In this document: positions 1 to 5,562 of the stretch, piece by piece
Numbering within the stretch: the first letter of the stretch is position 1
How the letters are laid out: each line of letters starts with the position of its first letter
From: Bacteroidales bacterium
Lineage (GTDB): Bacteria > Bacteroidota > Bacteroidia > Bacteroidales > WCHB1-69
DNA length: 6,206 nucleotides
Reading direction: 5' to 3'
Assembly (NCBI GenBank): GCA_012518765.1
Contig: JAAYRN010000231.1
Span: forward strand, 1-6,206
Notes under the pieces: generated by a model
Seen by the model: the letters and a program-made list of their open reading frames with translations, nothing else
Databases searched by the model: none
Told to the model about the DNA's origin: nothing
Position numbers and translations under genes: made by a program

Positions 1-1094
1 ACATATCCATCATCGGGCGATGCTGTTAAATACAACTTATCCTGATAGGCATCCATTCGACCGCCAGGTGCAGGATATGCTTGGATAGATACATTCGACC
101 ACAATACTTGACCAGACTGTGCATCATAACAATAAACTTCGCTTCCTTGCATTCTTGAAAATAATTTACCATTATAATACAGCAAGGGTGTCATAGAAAT
201 AGAATTCGGCATAAACTCATGCTGCCACACCAATTCCCCGCTTGCTATGTCCATACAATGAATGGCTCGCATACTTTGAAAAATCACTTTATTGTTTTCA
301 ATAATAATGGGGGCATGTTTTGAAGCATCCTTATCATTAGTAAATCCCTTTTTTTCCCAAACCATCTCTCGTTTTGTTATATTGTAACAATAGGCTTTTA
401 CTTTTCCGTCTACCAATTCATAATTCCAACCCGAAGTTAAAAATAACAATAAAGTATCGTTATTTTCATTTACTGTCCATGTAGGAGATTCTATTAAAAA
501 TCTATAATTATCTTCTATATACAACTGTAATAAATCGGTTTTGCTTCCTGAGACATTGTCAAATTTAGCTATTCTATACCATGATCTTGATAATGCTCCG
601 AGACCATAGTTATGTAAAACATCCTTCCCGAATACAGATACCAACAATGAACCGTAGTAGGGTGAGTGTTTGTGTTGCCAAAGTCGATTGCCGGTGTTGA
701 TATCATACGCATAAAGAGATATGCACGTAGAAAGGTAGATAGTATTCTCATTATCACCCCCTACTTTACAATCTCTTAATTCTTCTGTTATATCTATTAT
801 TCCTCCGGGATCCTTTTGCCAGGCAGTATGCCGTTTGCCGGTAGTCTTATGATATACTCCTAATCCACGTTCATGTCCTTGTTTTACACCATACGTATTA
901 ACGAAAATTACATAATCATTAAAAAAAACAGGATCCCAAAAAAAATCGGGAAATGAATCTGAATAAAACAGTACATGCCATACAACTTCTAAATTTGTTT
1001 TTGTCGTAGTTGGTTCTATAGGTGTTATAGGAGGTTTGTCACAACCATAACACGAAAACAATAATAGCATTGGTAAAAATAATATATTTTTCAT
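1..1094 (-). CDS. PQQ-like beta-propeller lipoprotein, 3' end cut by window edge
   Basis: The frame is open from the ATG at 1094 to the left edge, giving 364 codons without a stop, so the C-terminus is missing. Residues 1-15 form a lipoprotein signal: a Lys at position 3, a hydrophobic stretch, then LFSC with Cys15 as the likely lipidated residue. A Pro/Thr-rich linker (about 20-34) follows. The rest shows repeated beta-propeller blades of the PQQ/outer-membrane-assembly (BamB-like) type, each with a Y-x-x-x-(T/S)G-x-x-x-W pattern: around residues 80-92, 126-139, 234-246, 278-290 and 320-332. The clearest are YAYDINTGNRLW and VYCYDAQSGQVLW. Known for the fold: such propellers usually serve as binding or scaffold surfaces, and true PQQ enzymes need further residues that I do not see. 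The protein is probably anchored in the outer membrane or faces the periplasm. Its ligand is unknown. The ATG is chosen because it starts the signal peptide directly and no in-frame start upstream extends it. It lies 10 bases after the stop of a short upstream open frame. Confidence 0.9.
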   Translation of the reverse strand, partial: MKNILFLPMLLLFSCYGCDKPPITPIEPTTTKTNLEVVWHVLFYSDSFPDFFWDPVFFNDYVIFVNTYGVKQGHERGLGVYHKTTGKRHTAWQKDPGGIIDITEELRDCKVGGDNENTIYLSTCISLYAYDINTGNRLWQHKHSPYYGSLLVSVFGKDVLHNYGLGALSRSWYRIAKFDNVSGSKTDLLQLYIEDNYRFLIESPTWTVNENNDTLLLFLTSGWNYELVDGKVKAYCYNITKREMVWEKKGFTNDKDASKHAPIIIENNKVIFQSMRAIHCMDIASGELVWQHEFMPNSISMTPLLYYNGKLFSRMQGSEVYCYDAQSGQVLWSNVSIQAYPAPGGRMDAYQDKLYLTASPDDGY

Positions 1095-1104
1095 ATTGAC
1101 GTAT

Positions 1105-1200
1105 TTATTGTTGTATATCCGTTTCAAAAAAAGGTCCATATTCACCATTTAATAATTTTCTCATAGCTTCCTTTATATTTTCATCATTTCTAATCTGCAT
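1105..1200 (-). CDS. Possible small ORF or gene remnant before the lipoprotein
   Basis: A reading frame with protein-like composition ends with TAA 10 bases before the lipoprotein start. From the ATG at 1200 it gives 31 residues. From the ATG at 1164, which has AAGGA four bases upstream, it gives 19 residues (MRKLLNGEYGPFFETDIQQ). The frame stays open back to 1251 (48 residues in all) before meeting a stop at 1252-1254, and the part before the first ATG also reads like protein. It could be a short leader gene cotranscribed with the lipoprotein, the surviving tail of a decayed gene, or a chance open frame. I recognise no family. It is less AT-extreme than the spacer just upstream, which is the main reason for listing it. 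Confidence 0.25.
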   Translation of the reverse strand: MQIRNDENIKEAMRKLLNGEYGPFFETDIQQ

Positions 1201-1259
1201 ATGAGAAGAATTATAAAGTTTAACTGGTTTGTTAGTTGCACAAGGTGTTTTTTACAACA

Positions 1260-1267
1260 CAAAAATA
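1260..1267 (-). promoter_or_regulatory. Candidate -7 promoter element for the lipoprotein
   Basis: On the minus strand this reads TATTTTTG, matching the Bacteroidota -7 consensus TAnnTTTG. Transcription would begin near 1253 and give a leader of about 160 bases that includes the small open frame at 1105-1200. I found no matching -33 TTTG/TTG at the usual distance. Directly downstream, 1245-1260 carries a five-base inverted repeat (GTGTT/AACAC on the plus strand), too short to call an operator. Such a motif arises easily by chance in this AT-rich stretch. Confidence 0.3.
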
Positions 1268-1678
1268 CACAAATTTTATTATAAATTACTATTCTTCGAT
1301 AGAAGTAAAAAAACAATTAAAATAAAATTCAAACTGCTGATTATCAATTATGATGATTTTATTTTTTGAATATTTTAAAAGTAAATTCCCTAAAACAATG
1401 TTAATTACTCTAAGTTTTGTCTTGTTTTAAGGCAATCTTTATCAGTTTTTTTCTAAAAACTTCATTAAATGAATGTAAGTAAACAAATGTATTTTATAAA
1501 AATAACTAAATTTAAAAATGCTATTTCCTTTTAATTTCAAATTGTCCATTAGAGTTTTCAAGTAGAAAAACCGAATTCAAAATTTGATGATTTATCTTTT
1601 ATTTTAATGATTTCTATCGATTTTTTAATCTTATTTTTTTTCAAAAAAAAGAAACTTGACTGTTTAAGGTTCGACTAT
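1268..1678. other. AT-rich spacer without a recognisable gene
   Basis: This is about 410 bases of extremely AT-rich sequence between the transporter stop and the lipoprotein promoter region. All frames I read on both strands are broken by frequent stops, and none gives a protein-like product. It contains an eight-base inverted repeat (TAAAACAA at 1391-1398, TTGTTTTA at 1422-1429, 23-base loop), a second TAnnTTTG match on the minus strand (TACATTTG, 1484-1491) without a -33 partner, and the weak terminator candidate at 1643-1672. No tRNA fold or tandem repeat is visible. Confidence 0.6.
1643..1672 (-). terminator. Weak candidate intrinsic terminator after the CDF transporter gene
   Basis: On the minus strand, GAACCTT and AAGTTTC can pair as a seven-base stem with one central mismatch, closing an eight-base loop (stem-loop 1651-1672), followed at once by eight T residues (1643-1650). 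It begins about seven bases after the transporter stop codon, the expected place for the operon's end. The stem is short and AT-rich, so it may be weak or fortuitous. Confidence 0.35.
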
Positions 1679-2530
1679 TTATTTAGGCTCAATATGTATA
1701 GTTACGGTAAGGTTTTCAAACATCTTAGCTAATTCGTTTTCAATTAAATCGCATCGTTGATGTGCTTTTTCTACCGATTCATCTTTGTTGACTTCAAGGT
1801 GGAGTTCTGCAAATTTATAATTTCCAGCAGTACGGGTTTTTAAGTTATAGTACTGTGCATTTAATTGAGATAATTTTTCAGTTAATTTGTTTATATCTTT
1901 TTCATTCCAAGCAGCGTCAAGCAGTGGGGAAAATGCTTTTTTTAGTAGTTTGATTGATTCGTAAAAAATCATTAAAGCAACCAATATGGCTATAACGGGG
2001 TCGAACCAATAAATATCAGTAAAATAAATCAGCATCAAACCTACAGCTACTCCAAGTGAAGTATATATGTCTGTTTTTAAGTGTAAAGCATCGGCTTCTA
2101 AAGCAATAGAGTTTGTTTGTCTGGCAACTTTGTATAATTTTCGAGAGACAAAAAAATTGACAATAGCAGAAATAAACATAACGATAGCTCCAAGCCAAAT
2201 CCACTCTAACTCAGTTACTCCCTTCCATAATTTTTTAATAGCTTCTATGATAATAAGCGTAGCTGCCACAAAAATCAATAGGGCTTCGATAACGCCTGAT
2301 ATGTTTTCAATTTTTCCATGTCCATAAGGATGCCTGGAGTCGGGGGGATTATCTGATATTCTGACCGAAAAATAAGCAATCATTGCCGCTATTAAATCCA
2401 TAACGGAATGAATTGCCTCTGAAATAATACTAACAGATCCGCTGATTATTCCTATAATAAGTTTGAGAATAATTAAAAAAGTATTGGATAAAATGGATAA
2501 AAAAGCAACTCTTACTTTGGTGTTTTTCAT
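1679..2530 (-). CDS. Cation diffusion facilitator (CDF) metal exporter, FieF/YiiP-like
   Basis: This 283-residue inner-membrane protein probably exports Zn2+ or a related divalent metal from the cytoplasm in exchange for protons. Six membrane segments are visible (roughly residues 8-28, 33-54, 80-99, 110-129, 155-171, 176-191), followed by a cytoplasmic C-terminal domain (about 205-283) ending in the family-typical IHIEP. The transport site is shown by His41-x3-Asp45 in segment 2 and His150-x3-Asp154 in segment 5, the HxxxD pair typical of Zn/Cd-type CDF proteins. Manganese or iron members tend to have DxxxD in place of one or both. The conserved HPYGHGKIE loop (67-75) and DPVIA (177-181) also fit. 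Length is normal for the compact YiiP-like branch. The ATG lies 12 bases after the peptidase stop, so it is the third gene of the operon. Metal choice is inferred from the HxxxD pattern only. Confidence 0.95.
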   Translation of the reverse strand: MKNTKVRVAFLSILSNTFLIILKLIIGIISGSVSIISEAIHSVMDLIAAMIAYFSVRISDNPPDSRHPYGHGKIENISGVIEALLIFVAATLIIIEAIKKLWKGVTELEWIWLGAIVMFISAIVNFFVSRKLYKVARQTNSIALEADALHLKTDIYTSLGVAVGLMLIYFTDIYWFDPVIAILVALMIFYESIKLLKKAFSPLLDAAWNEKDINKLTEKLSQLNAQYYNLKTRTAGNYKFAELHLEVNKDESVEKAHQRCDLIENELAKMFENLTVTIHIEPK

Positions 2531-2542
2531 ATCTCGAAAAAT

Positions 2543-3778
2543 TTATTTGTTTTTATATATAAGTGAGCTTAAATAATCTTTGTCAAATATTTCGTTTGCT
2601 AATTCGAGTAAATCGGAGGAGGTGATGCTTTTTATTTTCTCAACAATTTGTGTTATTTTCTCAACATCTTTGTATATTAAATGATTTTTTCCAATGGAAA
2701 GCATTTCGTTTAAATTGGATTCGTGGAAAATATAAATTTGTCCGATAAGTTGTAAATGAGCTCTATGTAATTGAAGGCTTCCTAATTTTTGGGTTCGTAG
2801 TTTTTGCATTTCTTTGTGTATCAACTCTATTATTTTGTCCAAATTTTTAGAGTCTGATGCGGTATAAACGCTAAACAATCCAGCATCACTCAAAGGGGAG
2901 TAAATGGATTCAATGGTATAAACGTAGCCATTTTTTTCACGAATAGCAAGATTTAAACGAGTGTTTAATCCCGGTCCTCCTAAGATATTATTTAACAAAA
3001 CAGCTGTTTGGTTTTTCTTTTCATTAAAATGAGGCAAGGCTCTACCTATCAATGCGTGTGCTTGTATTGATCGTTGTTTTTTTACCTGATGACGCACTGC
3101 GAAATCGGTGAAATTTTGTCGCTGATAAGGGCGATTGGTTTGGGTGATAATTTCAAAATATTTTTGAGATAATCGAACACACTTTTTGAAATTTACATTT
3201 CCTACAATGGAAATTACCATTTGATTTGTATGGTAGTTACGCTGTATGAAGTTTTTTATTTTTTGTTTGGTAAAACTTTTAACACTGCGGTTTGTCCCAA
3301 GTATATTGGTTCCCAAGGGATGTCCGTCAAATAGTATATTTTCAAATTCATCGAAAATTAATTCGGAGGGATTATCTTTATAAGATTTAATTTCTTCTAT
3401 TACTACATCTTTTTCTGTTTCAATATCTTCTTTATGAAAAGAAGAATGAAATACAATGTCGGAAAGTAGTTCAAATGCCCTTTCGATATAAGTATTTATG
3501 ATAGAAGCATAGAAAAAAGTTTCCTCTTTGGTAGTATAGGCGTTGAGGTCGCCCCCTACATTTTCTAAATAGGACAAAACCTGATAGGTACTTCGCTTTT
3601 GAGTGCCTTTAAATATAAGATGTTCAATAAAATGAGCAATTCCATTTTCGTTTTCTATCTCATCGCGTGTGCCTGTATTAACAATGAAACCTACGTGTGA
3701 AATAGGAGTATTTACTTGTTTGTGAATAACTCGTATTCCGTTTGAAAGGATGTGGTAGTTGTAAGTTTCTTTATCCAT
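2543..3778 (-). CDS. M16-family zinc metallopeptidase (processing-protease-like)
   Basis: This 411-residue protein belongs to the insulinase/mitochondrial processing peptidase family M16, in the short single-chain class of about 410-420 residues. The inverted zinc motif HxxEH is intact as HFIEH at 49-53: His49 and His53 bind zinc and Glu52 is the catalytic base. The third ligand fits Glu129 in VVIEEIKSYKDNP, 76 residues after His53, the family spacing. The second, non-catalytic domain (about 185-400) has the conserved LGGPGLNTRL (266-275) and REKNGYVY (280-287), the Arg/Tyr substrate-contact region. No signal peptide or membrane segment is present, so a cytoplasmic location is likely. It should cut short or unfolded peptides; the real substrate is unknown. 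It starts 13 bases after the editing-domain gene and ends 12 bases before the transporter gene, which places it mid-operon. Zinc dependence beside a probable zinc exporter is suggestive only. Confidence 0.95.
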   Translation of the reverse strand: MDKETYNYHILSNGIRVIHKQVNTPISHVGFIVNTGTRDEIENENGIAHFIEHLIFKGTQKRSTYQVLSYLENVGGDLNAYTTKEETFFYASIINTYIERAFELLSDIVFHSSFHKEDIETEKDVVIEEIKSYKDNPSELIFDEFENILFDGHPLGTNILGTNRSVKSFTKQKIKNFIQRNYHTNQMVISIVGNVNFKKCVRLSQKYFEIITQTNRPYQRQNFTDFAVRHQVKKQRSIQAHALIGRALPHFNEKKNQTAVLLNNILGGPGLNTRLNLAIREKNGYVYTIESIYSPLSDAGLFSVYTASDSKNLDKIIELIHKEMQKLRTQKLGSLQLHRAHLQLIGQIYIFHESNLNEMLSIGKNHLIYKDVEKITQIVEKIKSITSSDLLELANEIFDKDYLSSLIYKNK

Positions 3779-3791
3779 GTCAAAAAAAACA

Positions 3792-4283
3792 TTAGTATAA
3801 TTTAATCCACTCGTAAGAGTTTCCTACGTGGTCTAAAAAACGAACAAAGTCATTTTTAGAAATAAACAAAGAAGCGGTATTAATACAGGGATGAAAACTC
3901 AGACGTTCAACATTTTGTAACGATTCATCTATAAACACATGTACATGTTGTTCTTTGTCGTTTATTAAACCAAAGGGAGTTACCGAACCAGGTTTTACAC
4001 CCAAATAAGTGAGTAAGCGTTTTTCGGAAGCAAAACTTAATTTTCCTTGACGCAATAGTTTTTCAATGGAATGTATATTCATGTCTTGGTCGCAATCTAA
4101 AATAACAAGAAAATGTTTATTCCCTTTATGGTTTCTGAAAAACAGATTCTTACAATGTTTAGCATCGTGTCCCTTCCAGTACTGTTTTGCTATTTCGATG
4201 GTAGGAGCAGGAGGATGTTCGATGTATTCAAACTCTATGTGTAGTTTTTTTAATAGTTCATATAAAGCGGGGTTTCCATTCAT
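3792..4283 (-). CDS. Prolyl-tRNA synthetase-associated domain protein (YbaK/PrdX type), probable Ala-tRNA(Pro) deacylase
   Basis: This 163-residue free-standing editing domain is of the YbaK/ProRS INS superfamily. Members of the PrdX/ProXp-ala branch hydrolyse Ala wrongly attached to tRNA(Pro), protecting proline codons from alanine misincorporation. The sequence shows the expected landmarks: the N-terminal EHPPAPT segment (22-28), Lys45-Asn46 in CKNLFFRN (the conserved lysine that binds the tRNA end), GVKPGSVTPFGLIND (95-109), a nucleotide-end loop typical of this branch, and FHPCINTAS (130-138) carrying the conserved His131. Length matches single-domain members. The protein is cytoplasmic and acts in trans to prolyl-tRNA synthetase, which is not in the window. 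It is the first gene of the leftward operon. The ATG at 4283 gives the normal family N-terminus and sits about 40 bases downstream of a TAnnTTTG element. Which mischarged amino acid it removes (Ala or Cys) cannot be proved here; the HPP and FHP motifs favour the Ala type. Confidence 0.9.
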   Translation of the reverse strand: MNGNPALYELLKKLHIEFEYIEHPPAPTIEIAKQYWKGHDAKHCKNLFFRNHKGNKHFLVILDCDQDMNIHSIEKLLRQGKLSFASEKRLLTYLGVKPGSVTPFGLINDKEQHVHVFIDESLQNVERLSFHPCINTASLFISKNDFVRFLDHVGNSYEWIKLY

Positions 4284-4323
4284 ATTTTAAAATATTTCTT
4301 ACAATGCTATAAAGTTGGTTGTG

Positions 4324-4331
4324 CAAAAATA
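4324..4331 (-). promoter_or_regulatory. Candidate -7 promoter element for the leftward three-gene operon
   Basis: The minus strand reads TATTTTTGCAC (4321-4331), matching the Bacteroidota -7 consensus TAnnTTTG plus trailing bases. Transcription would start near 4317, giving a leader of roughly 35 bases before the ATG at 4283. No clear -33 TTTG lies 19-21 bases upstream. Position, and the matching element facing the other way at 4389-4396, support the call. Confidence 0.45.
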
Positions 4332-4388
4332 CATAAAATCAATGAATAATAATAGAGATTTAGGGATTAAAAGCTTTTGTTTATTTTA

Positions 4389-4396
4389 TATCTTTG
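4389..4396 (+). promoter_or_regulatory. Candidate -7 promoter element for hydE
   Basis: The plus strand reads TATCTTTGCAC (4389-4399), a match to TAnnTTTG. Transcription would begin around 4403, leaving a leader of about 115 bases before hydE that contains an 11-codon mini-ORF. No clear -33 partner is seen at the normal distance. The element shares its TTTGCAC end with the divergent operon's -7 element. Confidence 0.45.
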
Positions 4397-4477
4397 CACT
4401 TGGGTTAACACATAAGAATAGAACTTAACAAAATAGTTTTATTTTTCTATTAATTTCATGATTTTCAAAGGGAAAAA

Positions 4478-4513
4478 ATGGCAAACTTTTTGAACAAAGC
4501 AAAACAAAGGTAG
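4478..4513 (+). CDS. Possible 11-residue leader peptide upstream of hydE
   Basis: The frame reads ATG to TAG and encodes MANFLNKAKQR. AAAGGG (4467-4472) lies five bases before its ATG, a better ribosome binding site than most in this window. Its stop is four bases before the hydE ATG and in a different frame, an arrangement that would allow translational coupling by reinitiation. The peptide has no run of one amino acid that would suggest a classical attenuator. It may be a chance frame. hydE also has AAAGG at 4506-4510, seven bases before its own start, and does not need coupling. Confidence 0.25.
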   Translation: MANFLNKAKQR

Positions 4514-4517
4514 ATAT

Positions 4518-5561
4518 ATGAAAGAACTTATTGACAAATTAGAAAAAGAAAAAAAATTATCTAAGGAAGAATTTATAACGTTAATAGATAACAGAACCGA
4601 AGACTTGAGCGAATACTTGTTTGAAAGAGCAAGGGTAGTAAGAGAAATACTTTATGGTAAAGATGTGTATCTCAGAGGACTTATAGAGCTTAGTAATTAC
4701 TGTAAAAACGATTGCTACTACTGCGGAATACGAAAAAGTAATTTAAAAATTGAACGTTATCGTTTGACTAAGGAGCAAATTTTAGAATGCTGCGATATAG
4801 GATATACATTAGGGTATCGTACTTTTGTGTTGCAAGGGGGTGAGGACAGGTATTTTAGCCAAGGGGTTATGGTTGACATAATTCAAAGTATCAAACAAAA
4901 ATATTCCGACTGTGCCATTACTTTATCCTTAGGAGAAAAAAGTTATAATACATATCTTGCTTATTATGAGGCTGGTGCTGACCGCTATTTACTACGACAC
5001 GAAACAGCCAACTCGTATCATTACAGTCAGCTACATCCTGAAAGATTAACTGCTGAAAAAAGAAAAAAATGCTTATCGGATTTAAAAAAGATAGGTTTTC
5101 AAGTAGGAACTGGTTTTATGGTGGGTTCACCTTTTCAAACAACCGAAACCTTAGCAGAAGATTTAGCCTATATTTATGAATTTCAACCTCATATGATAGG
5201 AATAGGACCGTTTATGTCTCATCATCAGACACCTTTTGCCGATGCAAAAAATGGATCTATGGATTTGACTTTGTTTATGTTAGCTTTATTAAGACTTATG
5301 TTGCCTCATGTTTTATTGCCTACAACTACAGCTTTGAGTAGCATTGACCCTGCAGGCAGAGCCAAAGGATTGTTAGCGGGTGCCAATGTGATTATGCCTA
5401 ATTTAACGCCCAGTGATGCCCGAAATAAATACTCAATTTACGACAATAAAATAACCATAAGCGACGATGCTTTGCTCAACAAACAGTCCTTAGAAGATTT
5501 GGTAAACGAAGCTGGTTATAGAATAGCATCAGTAAGGGGAGATGCTCGAGTGATGAAATAA
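4518..5561 (+). CDS. hydE: [FeFe] hydrogenase H-cluster radical SAM maturase HydE
   Basis: This 347-residue cytoplasmic radical SAM enzyme acts with HydG and HydF to assemble the diiron subcluster of [FeFe] hydrogenase. Cys62, Cys66 and Cys69 (CKNDCYYC) bind the [4Fe-4S] cluster that cleaves S-adenosylmethionine. Other family landmarks are LQGGEDRYF (105-113), SLGE (137-140), LRHETA (159-164), TGFMVGSPFQT (198-208), GIGPFMSHHQTPF (228-240) and MPNLTP (293-298). Together these favour HydE over its relatives BioB and PylB. Residues about 50-310 form the radical SAM barrel and the C-terminal part caps it. No cysteine occurs after residue 185, so the optional second cluster known at the C-terminus of some HydE proteins (such as that of Thermotoga maritima) is absent. 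The start is supported by AAAGG seven bases upstream and by the normal N-terminal length. hydF, hydG and hydrogenase genes are not in the window. The gene converges with the PLP enzyme gene across one base. Confidence 0.95.
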   Translation: MKELIDKLEKEKKLSKEEFITLIDNRTEDLSEYLFERARVVREILYGKDVYLRGLIELSNYCKNDCYYCGIRKSNLKIERYRLTKEQILECCDIGYTLGYRTFVLQGGEDRYFSQGVMVDIIQSIKQKYSDCAITLSLGEKSYNTYLAYYEAGADRYLLRHETANSYHYSQLHPERLTAEKRKKCLSDLKKIGFQVGTGFMVGSPFQTTETLAEDLAYIYEFQPHMIGIGPFMSHHQTPFADAKNGSMDLTLFMLALLRLMLPHVLLPTTTALSSIDPAGRAKGLLAGANVIMPNLTPSDARNKYSIYDNKITISDDALLNKQSLEDLVNEAGYRIASVRGDARVMK

Positions 5562-5562
5562 T

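Noticed and set aside
569..757. 62-codon minus-strand open frame
   Set aside because: It lies in another frame inside the lipoprotein gene, whose frame is open throughout and carries clear propeller repeats; this product has no recognisable features.
1391..1429. Eight-base inverted repeat TAAAACAA/TTGTTTTA as an operator or RNA hairpin
   Set aside because: It is all but one base pair A-T per arm with a 23-base loop and is not near a supported promoter; chance occurrence is likely.
1296..1620. Nine-base inverted repeat (TCGATAGAA at 1296-1304, TTCTATCGA at 1612-1620) flanking the AT-rich spacer, as possible insertion-element ends
   Set aside because: The match stops at nine bases, no transposase frame or target duplication lies between or beside them, and such matches are expected by chance in AT-rich DNA.
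1666..1680. GGTTCGACT resembling a tRNA T-loop
   Set aside because: No acceptor, D-arm or anticodon arm can be built around it on the plus strand, and it overlaps the likely terminator stem and the transporter stop.
2016..2327. Open frames of 62 (minus) and 86 (plus) codons inside the transporter gene
   Set aside because: Both are shadows of the CDF coding region, which has complete membrane segments and metal-site motifs.
4066..4290. 74-codon plus-strand open frame
   Set aside because: It is antisense to the well-supported editing-domain gene and has no independent start signal or family features.
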